The notes under the pieces were generated by a model. It searched no databases, was not told the DNA's origin, and worked only from the letters and a program-made list of their open reading frames with translations. This document shows, in pieces, positions 45,297 through 56,996 of a stretch of DNA of 64,000 bases. A program made the translations under genes and the position numbers. The stretch is from Actinernus sp. WN-2022 (taxonomy: Eukaryota > Cnidaria > Anthozoa > Actiniaria > Actinernidae). Within the stretch, counting starts at the first letter, position 1. Every line of letters starts with the position of its first letter. The DNA lies in contig JAOWCC010000019.1 in NCBI GenBank assembly GCA_030867875.1, positions 33,089,976 through 33,153,975 of the forward strand, read 5' to 3'.

Positions 45297-47133
45297 GTAT
45301 GTTGTGTATTTCACATGCATGTATGTATAGCTAACGAAGTCAGTGTTATGAAACCGTTCAGTCTGTTGCAGGCCCGTATTTTGCAGAAAGTCATAATATA
45401 GTTTATCCACTCCAGTTATCATGATGCTTTTTCCTGTTACATTTCGTCTAGTGTAAAGTCTTGAAAATATGTTTCATCTAAAATGTTTCCTAACAACCGC
45501 GCGTATCGATCAACATTCACACGGCATACACTGATTCTGATAGTACGATGTTTGTAGATAAGTCTGGAAAAGAAGGATACTGAATTTGGAACAATTCTCA
45601 CTGTACGTAAATCCTGGTTCAGCGTTGGCAACTAGCATTGCGCCACCTTACCACTGATTATCTGTAAAAACAGTCCTATTTCATAGAATACTTGGATCCT
45701 TCGGCGCTTTTTTTTTTGTTAGCTTCAAGGCCGAGCTGAACACTTCAGCGATTCGGCGGCATTCTCAATCTTCGTCTACGTTTAGCTCAGTTATTCATTC
45801 GGCAGCACTTCTATCACTAAATGTCTCTTTTTTCCATGTTTCACTTGCAGTGGTTTCAGCTTAGAGTCTTCCTGTCGTGTCTTTTTAAACGACCAAAAGC
45901 TCTTCTTGATCTCGCTAACTGGACAGTCTGTGCCCATCATATATGGTCAGTTTGGCTTATTTTCGCTTATAAAATGTGCAGGTTTCTTCAAAAATCCTAA
46001 CCCAAACGATCAGTTATCAGACTTTAAACTGAGGGATTTTCCATTTTATTGGCGGTCGTTTAAGGACCGAACTTATAGAAGATCCCGTTTACTACCTGCG
46101 CAACGATCGTGTAATTGCGACAAGAATTTGCGCATGCCAGAAGTACTTATTATGTGATGAGATCGATATTCGGCAGAACAAACTGATCAAGCCGTTCAAC
46201 TAATAAAGAGGCTGTTTACAAATGTACCTCCTCTGTATCCTGCGAGAATGAGATTCCTCTCAAACTTCCACCCGCAAAATCGGCGGAATCTTTGTTTTCG
46301 CCTTAAGAAGGGCCCTGTCGCCTAAGTCGAGTGCTTAATTACAGGGACAGACAACTCACTATTTAGTGATTATAATTCTGCTGCTCGTTTTATTGACACA
46401 GGGAGTTAGATAACAAGTGGCAAATTAAATTTATACCCCTAACCTTCCTAAGATGCGGTCGGCGTTAACTTTATCATCAGATATATATAGCCCAAAGCGC
46501 ATGTATGATTCGCGGCACTTTCGCAGAATAGACCCTTCCACGGTTTTTTTGAACTTTTGATATATACGTATAACAGCAAAACCGTCGATACTACTGAAAT
46601 GAGCACCTCGAAGTTAGTCAAAATCCCAAATTTGAGAGTTATATCTTGCCGATAAGAGCAAAGATACAGGCCCGCAAACTTGGAAATTTTCGGGACATTT
46701 TACAGACGCTTGTATGGAAATTTCGACTGAGGGGCACAAACTTGCCTCCCGAGTCAAAATTTCCATACAAACTATTCAGTTTCCATGCGAATCGAAGGCG
46801 CCTTGAATTGTTTAGCTAAATGTTTAGCTAAATGAAGGCAGATTCCGTTATATATTTTCGGGATGTCGATATAGTGCAGATCGCTTCATTGTTACCCATA
46901 TAAACAAGTAATAAGGGACAAATTAAAGCAGCTTTGCTTCTAAGAAAAAAGAGCTTTACTTCTAAGAAATACCGTCAACCGACTCGCTTGAGGGGCCGTC
47001 AAGTAACGGTTGAATGTCCATCGCACACTCGGATGATTTCTTGAACGTGTTTATACTTGAATTTTACTACTACAATAGAGAAGCCAACAGTTTTGGAATT
47101 TACACAGATCTCAGTCGTCCTTTTTTGTTATAG

Positions 47134-47276
47134 CACTTGTGGCAGCCGCAAAAAACAGCGTTTTTATCGCCATTGGTGGTGGAGGCGGTGGACTTGGCGG
47201 AGGTTTGATCGTGCTGTATTGCGTCATCAGATGGTGTTGCTGTGGAAATAACAGAGTACATGTTCTGGCTGTGTGA
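47134..47276 (+). CDS. Membrane-tail terminal exon, version 1
   Basis: The acceptor CTTTTTTGTTATAG has a good pyrimidine tract. In phase 1 it encodes a short linker, a glycine run (IAIGGGGGGLGGG), a hydrophobic span (LIVLYCVI) and RWCCCGNNRVHVLAV, then TGA. AATAAA lies at 47696-47701. It is homologous to 48089-48300 (CCCG..., NRV) and in layout to 63126-63247. It may be an alternative last exon of the 45221 exon or the tail of a lost duplicate gene. Confidence 0.6.
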
Positions 47277-47695
47277 CTCCTAATGAGTACGACTGCTGAA
47301 GCTAGATCAAAAGTTTAATTTCCGTTTGTCCGTGTTCATAGCTACTGCTTCACTGTGGTTTTACTATAATCGTAATTAAGGAACACTTACTTGCTCATAT
47401 TTCCTCGTTGTTAAACTCTACTGAATAATTCGCCTTTCCTTAATTTGAGCGTAACTCACCCAAGATCGATGATGCTATTTACGCAACTCTATATTGTAAA
47501 GCTACCATGCAGAAGCTAGCTCTATTGTTATTAAGCAAAGTAAGCCTGCATGAGAGAGATCCAAAGAGGACGTACCGGATAGACCGCTATATATACTGAT
47601 CCGCTGGACCAGGGACCTATAGGCCGTCTATATACTTATCAAGCTCAGTACAAGAACTAATTTGTAACTGATTATAGCGAGTTACAGTTTGCAAT

Positions 47696-47701
47696 AATAA
47701 A
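47696..47701 (+). terminator. Poly(A) signal after tail exon 1
   Basis: AATAAA 420 bp after the stop at 47274-47276. Confidence 0.4.
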
Positions 47702-48088
47702 AGTCACATCTATGTACATCAACTCGTAAAGGTTAGCTCGACTTTCTGCCATTCGCTACTCTGGATAGCAACGTACCTCCAAGAGACAACGAACTGGGAA
47801 GGTCTGTTGTTCCAGAGACGTTTTTTTATTATTTGCTTTCTCGGACTTTACCTGCGTCTCAGGCAAAAGCAGAGATATCTTTTTAATCCGGCATTACTAG
47901 GCCTAGGGTCTTGAGTTGTTTAGCTTTATCTTTGGGAGTACGGTTATAATTATTCTACAGTTTAGATCTGCCAGACCACCAGCCCACCTAAACGTAACTG
48001 AAATACGTAAGAAATGCATATATTTTGAAGGTTTCGTTCAGCTATATGAGAACCCTGACTGCATGCATGGCTTTTGTCTTTGTTCTAG

Positions 48089-48300
48089 TATTCGTGGAGG
48101 ACGGCAAGGCTATTCTATATATTGCCATTAGCACTGGGGGAAGCAGTTCGTTCATTGTAGTGCTTTGCTTCATTTATTTCTGTTGCTGTGGATCCAGTCA
48201 CCAAAACAGAGTTGGAGTTGTTCCGCACCCATTCCACAAAAAAACGGGGCAAATCGCTTATTTTATGTCCCAGCCGTCTCAATACCTGAAAAAGCGCTAG
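48089..48300 (+). CDS. Membrane-tail terminal exon, version 2
   Basis: The acceptor TTTTGTCTTTGTTCTAG is strong. In phase 1 it encodes FVEDGKAILYIAISTGGSSS, a span (FIVVLCFIYF), CCCGSSHQNRVGVV and a longer cytoplasmic tail ending QYLKKR, then TAG. AATAAA is at 48594-48599. Alternatively an ATG at 48046 opens the same frame with a signal-like start (MRTLTACMAFVFVLVFV), so it could also be a one-exon small membrane protein; the match of the splice phase with its paralogs favours an exon. Confidence 0.6.
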
Positions 48301-48593
48301 AATCATGGGGTAATGATATTTTTTCATGGCATCTTTCAACCATAGCCCATAATTTGACCTCAAATAGCTCATTTTCACCCATTTGACGATGTCCCCGGCT
48401 CAATGTTACTAGAAAACGAGCTAGTTTTAAGCGTTGTAAAATCCGTTAGCTAAAACGTTATTGTGTGTTTTTCTGAAGGGATAAATGGCTAAACGGCTAG
48501 CAGTACTCTTTTGGTCTGGTTATTGAATTGAAATGTTTGATAATCAAAAAACAAATGTCCACTGATTTAATGTAACATCCGGTACCAGAAAAT

Positions 48594-48599
48594 AATAAA
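48594..48599 (+). terminator. Poly(A) signal after tail exon 2
   Basis: AATAAA about 295 bp after the stop at 48298-48300. Confidence 0.45.
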
Positions 48600-49018
48600 T
48601 TGCCACCCTGGTGCAGAAATATCTATTACTGCTTCTTTTTATACTAATCGCTTCTTAATGATATATAAAACTTATATTCAATTTCGGTTTTGGCCAGACT
48701 TGCATGGAAAGAATACGGCAATCACTTGAAGTTGTTACCAGCATTTCTAGAACACAATTTAAAGTAGAAAAAAGATAGGCTACATGTACTTGAGGAGTTG
48801 CAGAAATTATCTTAGAATATTATTTTAGTTTGATACTGAATCTGTGGGTGTTACATGTCCAGTTTTGAAGCAAAGAAAAATATCAGGACTTTGATAAGTT
48901 TTATATATCCCTACTTAGTCATTGGAGAGAATGTTATATATTTTGTTTCTTATTTTGCTATTAGCCAGTTTAAACAGACATACATTATTAACCACTCGCT
49001 ATAACATTTTAATATTAT

Positions 49019-49627
49019 TAAAGGAACACTGTCAATTAACCCAAAAATGCCAGGCAGAGAGATGAGAAACCTCTGCTCGCAGGGTACAAAAATATCTACT
49101 CAGATTACCAGAGTATGCAGTGTACTAGCCGAGAAAATTTGAGACAATTTTGATAAAGGATGGCAAAGATTTGAGTGGATGAAAAATACTGCTTTTAAGA
49201 GAAATTTAGAGCAACTTGAAATATGTTCACTGTAACCGAAATCAAGTTTATAGAGGCCCGGTTATTAGGGGGAGGTGGGTACGTGCTGTTATCCCTATAT
49301 TTTTCAGGATAGTTAATCACTTATCCCTGAGATGCAGATGGCTGTTATCGATTATCCCGATGGACTTTGGTTATCCCTACTGTTTTCTGGTTTGTTATTC
49401 CTTATCCCAGTCATTATTTTGCTAGTTATCCCTTATCCCCAATACCCCTAACCAGGCCTCTTTATAGAATTAGCTTTTGTAATCCACTTTGTCATCCTTT
49501 ATTGAAATTTTTTGAAAACCATATCCGGGCATTCACATAGTATTACTCTTCGAATTCAGGGTGTTATTTTTGTAGTTTTGTTTTAAAGAAACTTGAAGAT
49601 TCAATTCCAATGACAGTGCCCCTTTGA
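49019..49627. mobile_element. MITE, AAAGG..CACTGTCA ends
   Basis: TTAAAGGAACACTGTCAATT at the left is matched by AATGACAGTGCCCCTTTGAC at the right. It contains the nested element at 49247-49467. Confidence 0.6.
49247..49467. mobile_element. Nested MITE with TTATCCCT repeats
   Basis: TATAGAGGCCCGGTTA and the mirrored TAACCAGGCCTCTTTATA bound a stretch with eight or more degenerate TTATCCC units. Confidence 0.65.
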
Positions 49628-49718
49628 CATCCACTAGACCATGTAAAATATATATTAGATTAATAAACACTATCAGACCCTAATTCCTTAATTTTTTGGT
49701 TTTATATGCCTTGCTTCT

Positions 49719-50125
49719 TCCTGGGGGTACTCCCATATATGGACTATACGGGGATGATCCACTGGACAGGGTATGGTTTTTCGAGTTTCTGGTCTTAGAT
49801 GGGGTATCCATGATCTTGAACAGGGTATGGTATTTATCACTTTTGACATGACATTTATCCGATGTAAACATCATACTCATTACCAGATATCGATTTGTAA
49901 TCAGTTTATCCCTGACCTCTAAATAAAACAGTCGACTTTATAGACACTTCTTGTGGATTATTGTCGTATTTTCGTCTATAGAAGGATATAAAATTTTAAC
50001 ACTTTGTCTTGAACAAGGTATGGAAATTTGAGGTTTTTTGTCTTAAACAGGGTAAGGCCGTTTCAGAGCCCTAGTGGCACACCATTACCCAACTTTAATT
50101 TGGGTAGAGTACCCTCCTCCCCGGG
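49719..50125. mobile_element. GGGTACTCCC-type MITE
   Basis: CCTGGGGGTACTCCCATATA at the left and GGGTAGAGTACCCTCCTCCC then CGGG at the right are imperfect inverted ends. Interior GGGTATGG motifs recur (49779, 49822, 50018). Confidence 0.5.
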
Positions 50126-50139
50126 CCCTGACTGTATGA

Positions 50140-50215
50140 AGTATGATTGATATCCAGATTAACGATGCCTAATTTGCACTTAAAGAAAAACACCAAGTCT
50201 AAGTATTCCAGCCAG
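50140..50215 (-). mobile_element. LINE fragment
   Basis: The minus strand reads LNWLEYLDLVFFFKCKLGIV, matching YWLEYLDLVFFYKCK of the LINE pseudogene at 7510-7570. Confidence 0.6.
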
Positions 50216-50423
50216 TTAAGCTTAATTAATTTAATAATTAGATTAAATAAAATAAATAAAATTATTAAGTTCTTTATCATTTTCTAGCATGTCACTTTTT
50301 GAAACATTAGAGTTGATGTGTTTGCTGCAGGAAGCTTACAAGGTGTTTAATAAGTTCTCAATATTTCATGTCACCACACCAAACATAGGAAAAATATAGT
50401 TGAGAAAAACTGACTCCCTCTTT

Positions 50424-50688
50424 ATTAGGGACCATTCATTATTTATGCCAGGGGGTGGGCTGGCAAGAATGAGGGGGGGGGGGGGGGGCACGATAAATTC
50501 AGGACACTCGAGGGGGGGTCATCAGAAAATATGGAAACAAATGTGGGGTGGGGGGCTATTTTACAAATTACATCTAGAGGGGTCATGAGTTTTTGCTTTT
50601 CCTTGGAAGGGGGTCAAGAGGTTTTGTTTAGGCTTATGATGGATCTTGCCAGCCCACCCCCTGGCATAAATAATGAATGGTCCCTAAT
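50424..50688. mobile_element. Foldback MITE with perfect 45-bp arms
   Basis: ATTAGGGACCATTCATTATT and onward (50424-50468) is exactly complementary to 50644-50688. Interior G-rich, with a run near 50471-50488. Confidence 0.9.
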
Positions 50689-51050
50689 ATTAAAGAAAAA
50701 GACCTAGCCAGAAAACATACCGATTTACAGGTGCCAGAGCACTAACTGATTGCTGTATGGTTAATTATAGATGCATGATAACACAAGACCAGTTCTTCAA
50801 AGTTAAATATTTTATTTATTTTTCATTTTTTCTTCTAGAACTTTCACAGTGCAAATACAGAGCTTGGCCTTCCTGTGGTCATATCGACCATTGCATTTTA
50901 ATACTGACACTGTCACCGTTCGTCAATGTTTCGTGTACTCTCCAAAGTTATAAACCTGAGAAATTAACGCCGTAATTACTGGTTTATATAACATAGTATA
51001 AAAGAAAGAAGGAATCTGCTCAACTATTACAATACTATTCGTTTAATCAC

Positions 51051-51900
51051 AGGCCGCCCAAGTTCTGACTGTATAACAAGGTTTGTATGGGAGTTCTTCC
51101 GATAACTCAGAATAATAACATAAATCTTCTGTAATACAAGGTAAATAAAGGAAGAAGACTTACTTGAAGTTGTGGCAGTTGTTTTGTCGTCCTATGTGTG
51201 TTTCAGGTAGCTAGAACGGTGTTTTATGGAATTCTTGAGACATACGCTTCACCCCTCTAACCAGAGGGGAAGGCTGAACACTCGATACAACAACGGCCTT
51301 CGCTCGAGGACGAATTTTTCACAAAATATCAATCCCATCGGCGTTTACTCGGCCGCGGTACAATCCATGGACATCAATTATCCCTCAGAAGTCCCCAGGC
51401 TTGATAACTCCTTTCCAAACCCGTTAGATTTGAACGATTTTTGAAGCAATTCGTGCAGCTTCCAACGGCTGACAGATCGTAACGTCCAATGAATGGTCCT
51501 TCTTGACAACGCGTTTTGGTAACCAGGCGTTTGGGTAACCAGGCCGTTACAAATTATTTCTTTCCCTGAGAGGGACATATCAAATTCATTTGACACTTTC
51601 TAATCCCTCCCTCCCCTCCAACGAGACCACTGGACAGCGCCGGTGACGAGCGAAGGCCGTTGTTGTATCGAGTGTTCAGCCTTCCCCTCTGGTTAGAGGG
51701 GTGAAGCGTATGACTCAAGAATTCCATAAACACCGTTCTAGCTACCTGAAACACACATAGGGCGACAAAACAACTCCAAGTAAGTCTTCTTCCTTTATTT
51801 ACCTTGTATTACAGAAGATCTGTAACTAAATTTATGTTATTATTCTGAGTTATCGGAAGAACTCCCATACAAAGTCAGAACTTGGGCGGCCTGTGGTTTA
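51051..51900. repeat. Large inverted repeat, ~265-bp arms
   Basis: 51051-51315 and 51640-51900 are highly similar in opposite orientation. Each arm holds a short ORF starting MEFL.HTLHPSNQRGRLNT followed by RYNNGLRS, one per strand, reading toward the centre. The arms differ by small indels (for example about 10 bp near 51170). A foldback element or an inverted segmental duplication are the options. Confidence 0.8.
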
Positions 51901-52639
51901 ATTATGACTACCTTGTTGAGCGGCCGCCATGTTTGCCATGCCTGAGATTCGAGGTGAGTTCGTTTGAGCGTCCAAACTCTATTTTGCGCCGCATATTTGA
52001 CAAAATACCGGATCAAAAGTAAAGAAAAACCTTTACTTTTGTTCTGTATAAGACTTATTTCGAGATGAATTTAGTAAGACGGAAAAACGCTTCGAAGTCC
52101 AGCTATGATACCACGGGCACGGCTCAGTCAAGCTCTGTTGGTTGTCAATGGAGAACTGGTTAGCTTGCAACCCAGTATGGCGTTGCTATGGGCCAACAAG
52201 TCACGTGACCGTCTGTTGCAAAAGACATGGTACAATTTCAAAAGACATTTACATATTATGTTGTCCGGGCCCTTTCTGCCTGACGCGGTCCAAATGTAAT
52301 CACATTGTACGGAATGGCGACGGAATCACTGAGTAGAGTCTGAGTATGTATATATGTTTATTTATTGTACGTATATGGCTAGTGACAAGAAACAAGAAGA
52401 ACTAAGGAAAAAAAAAACTCTCTGCAACTAATAAATTGAGGCTCGTTCCGAATCGGTAACCAAAAATTTCCAAATCTAAATTTTGCAAATTAGTGACGTC
52501 ACAATTTACCACACTACGGGATCCCTGTTGTTTGTAGTATGGCCAACAATTTTTATTTTACTCAGATGGTATATCTTAATTTACAATAATAGTGGAAAAA
52601 GAAGAGAGGGAGTTAAAGCCAGGACCACAAATAACCTGA

Positions 52640-54370
52640 GTATACGTTGAAAAGCGGCCAAGATATGGGCATTGGAATATATAATTTTCTTTAACTTCTT
52701 ATTACTGATAAAATTCAAAAAGCTATTGATGAAGGTAAGTATGCATGTGGAATTTTCCTCGACTTGAGTAAAGCATTTGATACTGTCAACCATGACATTT
52801 TAATTAATAAGTTACAAAGGCTTGGCATTCGTGGTATTGCCATTGACTGGTTTGTCTCTTATCTAAATAACAGAAAACAATTTGTTTCTATTGGAAATGC
52901 CTCATCCGATCACCAATACATTTCTTGTGGGGTTCCCCAAGGATCAGTCCTCGGGCCTCTACTGTTCCTCCTTTATATTAATGACTTTTCAAATTGCTCT
53001 AAAATTTTTGACATTCACCTCTTTGCTGATGATTCTAACCTCTTTTATGCTCATAATAATCTACATAGTCTTGAGAATGTTGTAAACAGCGAATTAATAA
53101 AAGTTAATGACTGGCTAAGTGCCAATAAATTATCACTGAATGTTAATAAATCTAATTTTGTAATATTTCACTCACACCAGAAGAAAGTTAATTATAAATT
53201 AAACATTACCATTAATAAGAAAATCTTAGAGCATAAACAGAATACCAAATATCTTGGAGTGCTAATTGACTCAAATCTAAATTGGAAAAGCCATATTCAT
53301 CAAATTACCAAAAAAATTGCCAAAGGCATAGGTATACTCTCTAAAATAAGATATTATCTTAATAGTAATATATTAATACAGCTATATTACTCTCTTATAT
53401 ATCCATATCTAACTTATGGGTTATTAGTTTGGGGGAACACATATGAAAGTACTATTCATCCAATCGTAGTTTTACAAAAGAAAGCAATTCGAATCATCAC
53501 TCATTCTAAGTATGATGAGCACTCTAGCCCCCTGTTCAAATCTCTCAACATTTTAAAGTTTAAGGACCTTATATTTCTTCATAATGCTCTGCTAATGCAT
53601 CAATATCATAACAAAGCCCTTCCTGTAGTATTCAATGATTTCTTTACCCCTATTAATAGAATTCACTTGTACAACACAAGACTTGCTTCTAAGTTCTCTT
53701 TTTTTATTCCTCAAGTAAGAACTAATTATGGAAAATTTAATATAAGATATCAAGGAGCAAAAGTCTGGAATTCATTAGATGATAAAATAAAATCTTCCAA
53801 AAAATCGTCATTTAAAAATAAGCTGAAGTCTTCATTTATAGCATCCTACTAGTCTTATACTCGTTTCCATGTGCAACCATTTAATTACTAGGTTAACTTC
53901 AATATTTTATGTAACTTCGTAACACTGTATAAAATATATGATTTTTCTCTCTTTTCTTAAGTATAATCGTTTGTGTCAGTATCTATGGTAACCAAATCTA
54001 CATATCATCTTTAGTTTCTTCACTTCATGTATGTAGTTATATATTTATTTAATTATTTGTGTATCTTGTATCCGACCGTATATATATTTCCATTATATCA
54101 ATATATTTGCGTTACCTAGCTTGATTAGCTTTTAAGTTATTTCTAGGTAACCCATACCACTAAATTGTTTAATTCTCCCTCCCTTTTATATGTAAAACAT
54201 TTCGTTATGGTATGAATAAAATCGTTGTTGTTGTTGTTGTTAACAAATCACTGTATTTTTGACCTGGCTCCTAAACTTAGCAGCCAGGACAAAAATACAG
54301 TGATTTGTTAAAGAAAATTATATATTCCAATGCCCATATCTCGGCCGCTTTTCATCGTATTCACCTCATT
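52640..54370. mobile_element. Foldback element split by a LINE
   Basis: The left half (52643-52695: AAAGCGGCCAAGATATGGGC, ATTGGAATATATAATTTTC) and the right half (54245-54368) form one long palindrome when the LINE and one TTAAC copy are taken out. The inner part, AAATCACTGTATTTTTG and CCTGG, is complementary to CCAGG and CAAAAATACAGTGATTT. Confidence 0.85.
52696..54239 (+). mobile_element. LINE with nearly intact RT, 5-bp TSD
   Basis: The frame runs from about 52696 (LITDKIQKAIDEGKYACGIF) to a stop at 53850-53852. It contains LDLSKAFDTVNHDIL, GVPQGSVLGPLLFLLYIND, catalytic FADD, TKYLGVLIDSNLNWKSHI, and a C-terminus with KVWNSL. No stops or frameshifts interrupt about 385 codons. The 3' UTR ends AATAAAATCGTTGTTGTTGT, a GTT-repeat tail. 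TTAAC at 52691-52695 and 54240-54244 is the target duplication. The 5' truncation falls within the RT palm. Confidence 0.9.
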
Positions 54371-54869
54371 TTTGGTATGTAATGTTCTTTTACGTTCTCA
54401 CTTCCGAATCGGTGGAAAATTGTGAAAATTTGTTATTGACTTTTTTGTCTAATTTGTTTGAAATTAATTAAAATTCAGAAATGTGATTGACGTTTTTGTC
54501 TAATTTGTTTGAGTTTAATTAAAATTCAGCAAAATGATTGACGTTTATGTCAATCAAAAGTCATGTTTGAATGCAACTTCCTGTTTCTTTTGTTTTTCTG
54601 ACCAATGAAAGAAAAGTCCAGAATATGGCTTTTTAGCAAGCTGCCAGGAAAAGAATTGTGTCAGGCCCTCTTTCACTTCCTTCCTTAGGGGGGAAGGGTG
54701 GTGGAAAGGTAGGGAGAGAGGGACTGATACTCAGGTTTGGCCACAAATGGTACACATTGACCAGTCTTCGCTTAATGTTTCCATGGGTGGTTATGAGCCC
54801 TAGCTCAGGCTAGAAATCGTTGACATCTTGTTCAACCATTTTTGGGTGCTTCGTGGTCGTGATATTACT

Positions 54870-55047
54870 CATCCTCGGATACCCAGGGGCAGTTAGTAGG
54901 CAACGGGCAAAAAAGGGTCGGAGGGGGAGGGGGAGAAGGAAAAGGGAAGGGGAAAGAAGAGCTCATCTTTCCCCTTCTCCCGGCCCCCTCCTCCTCCGTC
55001 CCTTTTTTGCCCAATGGCTACTAACTGCCCCTGGGTATCCGAGGATG
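54870..55047. mobile_element. Foldback MITE
   Basis: CATCCTCGGATACCCAGGGG and CAGTTAGTAG at the left pair with the right end, and CAAAAAAGGG with CCCTTTTTTG. The centre is a purine-rich/pyrimidine-rich imperfect hairpin (GGAGGGGGAGGGGG / CCCCCTCCTCCTCC). Confidence 0.85.
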
Positions 55048-55194
55048 GATATTGCTTTAAAATGCGGTACAAATCCTTGAAATGACGTCATTTACGTCAA
55101 ATTATGCTAATGATCATGAATTGAGTAATAACATTGAATATGTTTATTTTTTCAGTTATTTTTCAGGCGTCCGACATTTGATCATCGTGCATCT

Positions 55195-55363
55195 GCATCC
55201 GTTTGAACACCCTGTTGCATGATGTTGCATGAAGTTTGACTAGTTTCAAACTTCATGCAACATCATGCAACATCGTGCAACAGGGTGTTCAAACGGATGC
55301 AACATGTTGCATCCAACAATGTTGCTGCAATATGTTGCACGATGTTGCATCCGTTTGAACCGG
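55195..55363. repeat. TGTTGCA-rich palindrome
   Basis: GCATCCGTTTGAACACCCTG, then TTGCATGATGTTGCATGAAG, mirrored around CTAGT at about 55240. A further ATGTTGCA-rich stretch ends with GATGTTGCATCCGTTTGAAC. Typical foldback MITE. Confidence 0.75.
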
Positions 55364-55782
55364 CCTTTACAATCTTATTGGAATATCTTTTTATAAGTGG
55401 AGCTGACATGAAAACAGATGAAAAATGAACTAAAATTAGCTTTGACTTACATGACGTTTTTGAAATTTGAATCCTTAATAAACGATTAAGACGTTAATAT
55501 ACATTTTTCCTATGTCAGTCATTTTGTTTTCCACTTTGACCTTTAAATCTTTGATAACTGGCCAGGGCTCATATGCACTTTAATCATTCGCCAAAGAAAA
55601 CATAATTACAAAATACAAGGATTAATCATAGAATAAAAAGTTGTTTGGCACGTACTTCATGATTGATGATATTTTCACTAAGTTCAACGTGATTACGTGC
55701 TGAACTTAGCTCAAGACTCCTCGTATGGCTGTTATGAAACTCTTGTTTTCAAGAGGCATTAGATTTGATTGCGTCTCTATTA

Positions 55783-56165
55783 GGCCATCCCTATTTTATT
55801 TTCCGTTTCTCATCGTCCGACCGACCCATTTTTGTGGCTTTTTGTAAATATAAAAAAATATTGGGGTGAGGGATGGGGGTGAAGAAACCATAGAGCAGCT
55901 CCTGCATGGAAGCTCATGCTCGAGGGTAGGTTACACAATAGTTTCGGCGGTGCATTTGTAATTCCATGTTTGTAGCGTATACGGACGACGACATCGATGG
56001 TTTCGTCGTCCATGTTGGTTTGTAACCTCGCCTGTGCAACCGCGCCTTATTAGTTCCAGTCTCTCTGGGCATTTTTTATTTAAATATTTTTTTTCTCACC
56101 TGACCGACCGACCCAATTTTTGAAAACCCCACCGATGAGAAACGGGGAAAAAAATTGGGATGGCC
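55783..56165. mobile_element. PIF/Harbinger-like MITE with TTA target duplication
   Basis: GGCCATCCC.ATTTT and onward (CCGTTTCTCATCG, GACCGACC) at both ends in inverted orientation. TTA at 55780-55782 and 56166-56168. A 3-bp TTA duplication is characteristic of PIF/Harbinger. It interrupts the minus-strand ORF that starts at 56325. Confidence 0.8.
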
Positions 56166-56325
56166 TTACTTGAAGCGGAAAGAGTCCTTCGCTTTTAGCT
56201 TTATAATTACTTCGAGATCGTCTACGAATTGTTGAGAGCTTAACTTGACTGTCTTTACCCATATGTTCGTAGAAGCTCTGTGCTCCGATGATAGTCGCAA
56301 TGAATACTAGTATAAAGCCTTGCAT
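56080..56325 (-). CDS. Small secreted-type ORF, interrupted by a MITE
   Basis: ATG at 56325 opens a frame with a clear signal peptide (MQGFILVFIATIIGAQS), then a basic segment with a likely processing site (TIRRRSRSNYKAKS). At 56168 the frame runs into the MITE and stops at 56080. On the far side of the MITE the same frame, counted without the insertion and one TTA, would stay open to a stop at 55706-55708 (234 nt in all). The host sequence CTT CAA plus the MITE edge also makes a donor-like CAA|GTAAGG. Product unknown; a small secreted peptide or first exon is possible. It lies in intron 1 of the D8C gene on the other strand. Confidence 0.4.
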   Translation of the reverse strand: MQGFILVFIATIIGAQSFYEHMGKDSQVKLSTIRRRSRSNYKAKSEGLFPLQVRPSQFFSPFLIGGVFKNWVGRSGEKKNI

Positions 56326-56887
56326 GCAGTGTTCCTTCGAACTTCTGCTGTTGAGTTTCAGAGTATTTCCACTTGTTGTTTTTTTTCACTTAAAGTAGTT
56401 AATTCATATACGAAACGCAAAATATTTACAAAAGAGTGAGGGCTACATGAATTTAGGATCCAAAAGATTTATGTGAAACGTGCACGTACCCAGAAAAACA
56501 GTTATAGATATAATAAGTCATTCCAATTATAAGTTCTATTCGTAACGGGACTATTGAACACTGAGTGTTGTAAGCCTGCTTTAGTTGAACTGGTTGCTAA
56601 ACATTTGAGAACGACGTAATGGCTCTACCGATTCCAAACCTGCCCACAATCCAATATGGAAACCATTCAACCGCGAGTATAACTGTAAAATGTTCTAACA
56701 GTACACGGGAACGGTTTCTGAACTTAAGGGTATAAATTGCCCTAAATTAAAATTAGCGCTGGACGCGTTCATATTAATAATGATACATGGCCTGTTCTCG
56801 TATTAGTATATTAGCAACAATACCAATAGCAAACAAATCTGAAAACTAACACTAATGTCATCATTTTAATACTTGTTTGGTTTTCAG

Positions 56888-56914
56888 CGCCAACGCAATC
56901 ACAAAGTTCAAACG
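56888..56914 (+). CDS. 27-nt linker micro-exon of the D8C gene
   Basis: Acceptor TTGTTTGGTTTTCAG and donor ACG|GTAAGT are both strong. In phase 1 it encodes APTQSQSSN, a Ser/Thr/Gln linker between signal peptide and first D8C domain. It has no stops in phase, and its length (27) keeps the frame. Confidence 0.6.
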
Positions 56915-56996
56915 GTAAGTTCACCTGTAGCCACTCGACTGTTCTTATTTATTAGCCTAACACTGACGTCTCTATCTTACAGTGAGCCTTATCACG

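Noticed and set aside
50757..50975. Another cysteine-containing terminal exon for the D8C locus (acceptor CTTCTAG near 50838)
   Set aside because: The pyrimidine tract and phase fit, but the peptide (ELSQCKYRAWPSCGHIDHC...) has no homology to the tail or D8C exons and no poly(A) context was found.
54820..55080. Signal-peptide-like ORF with FGCFVVVILLILGYPG
   Set aside because: It begins at TTG rather than ATG and runs straight into a foldback MITE whose GA-rich core supplies the rest.
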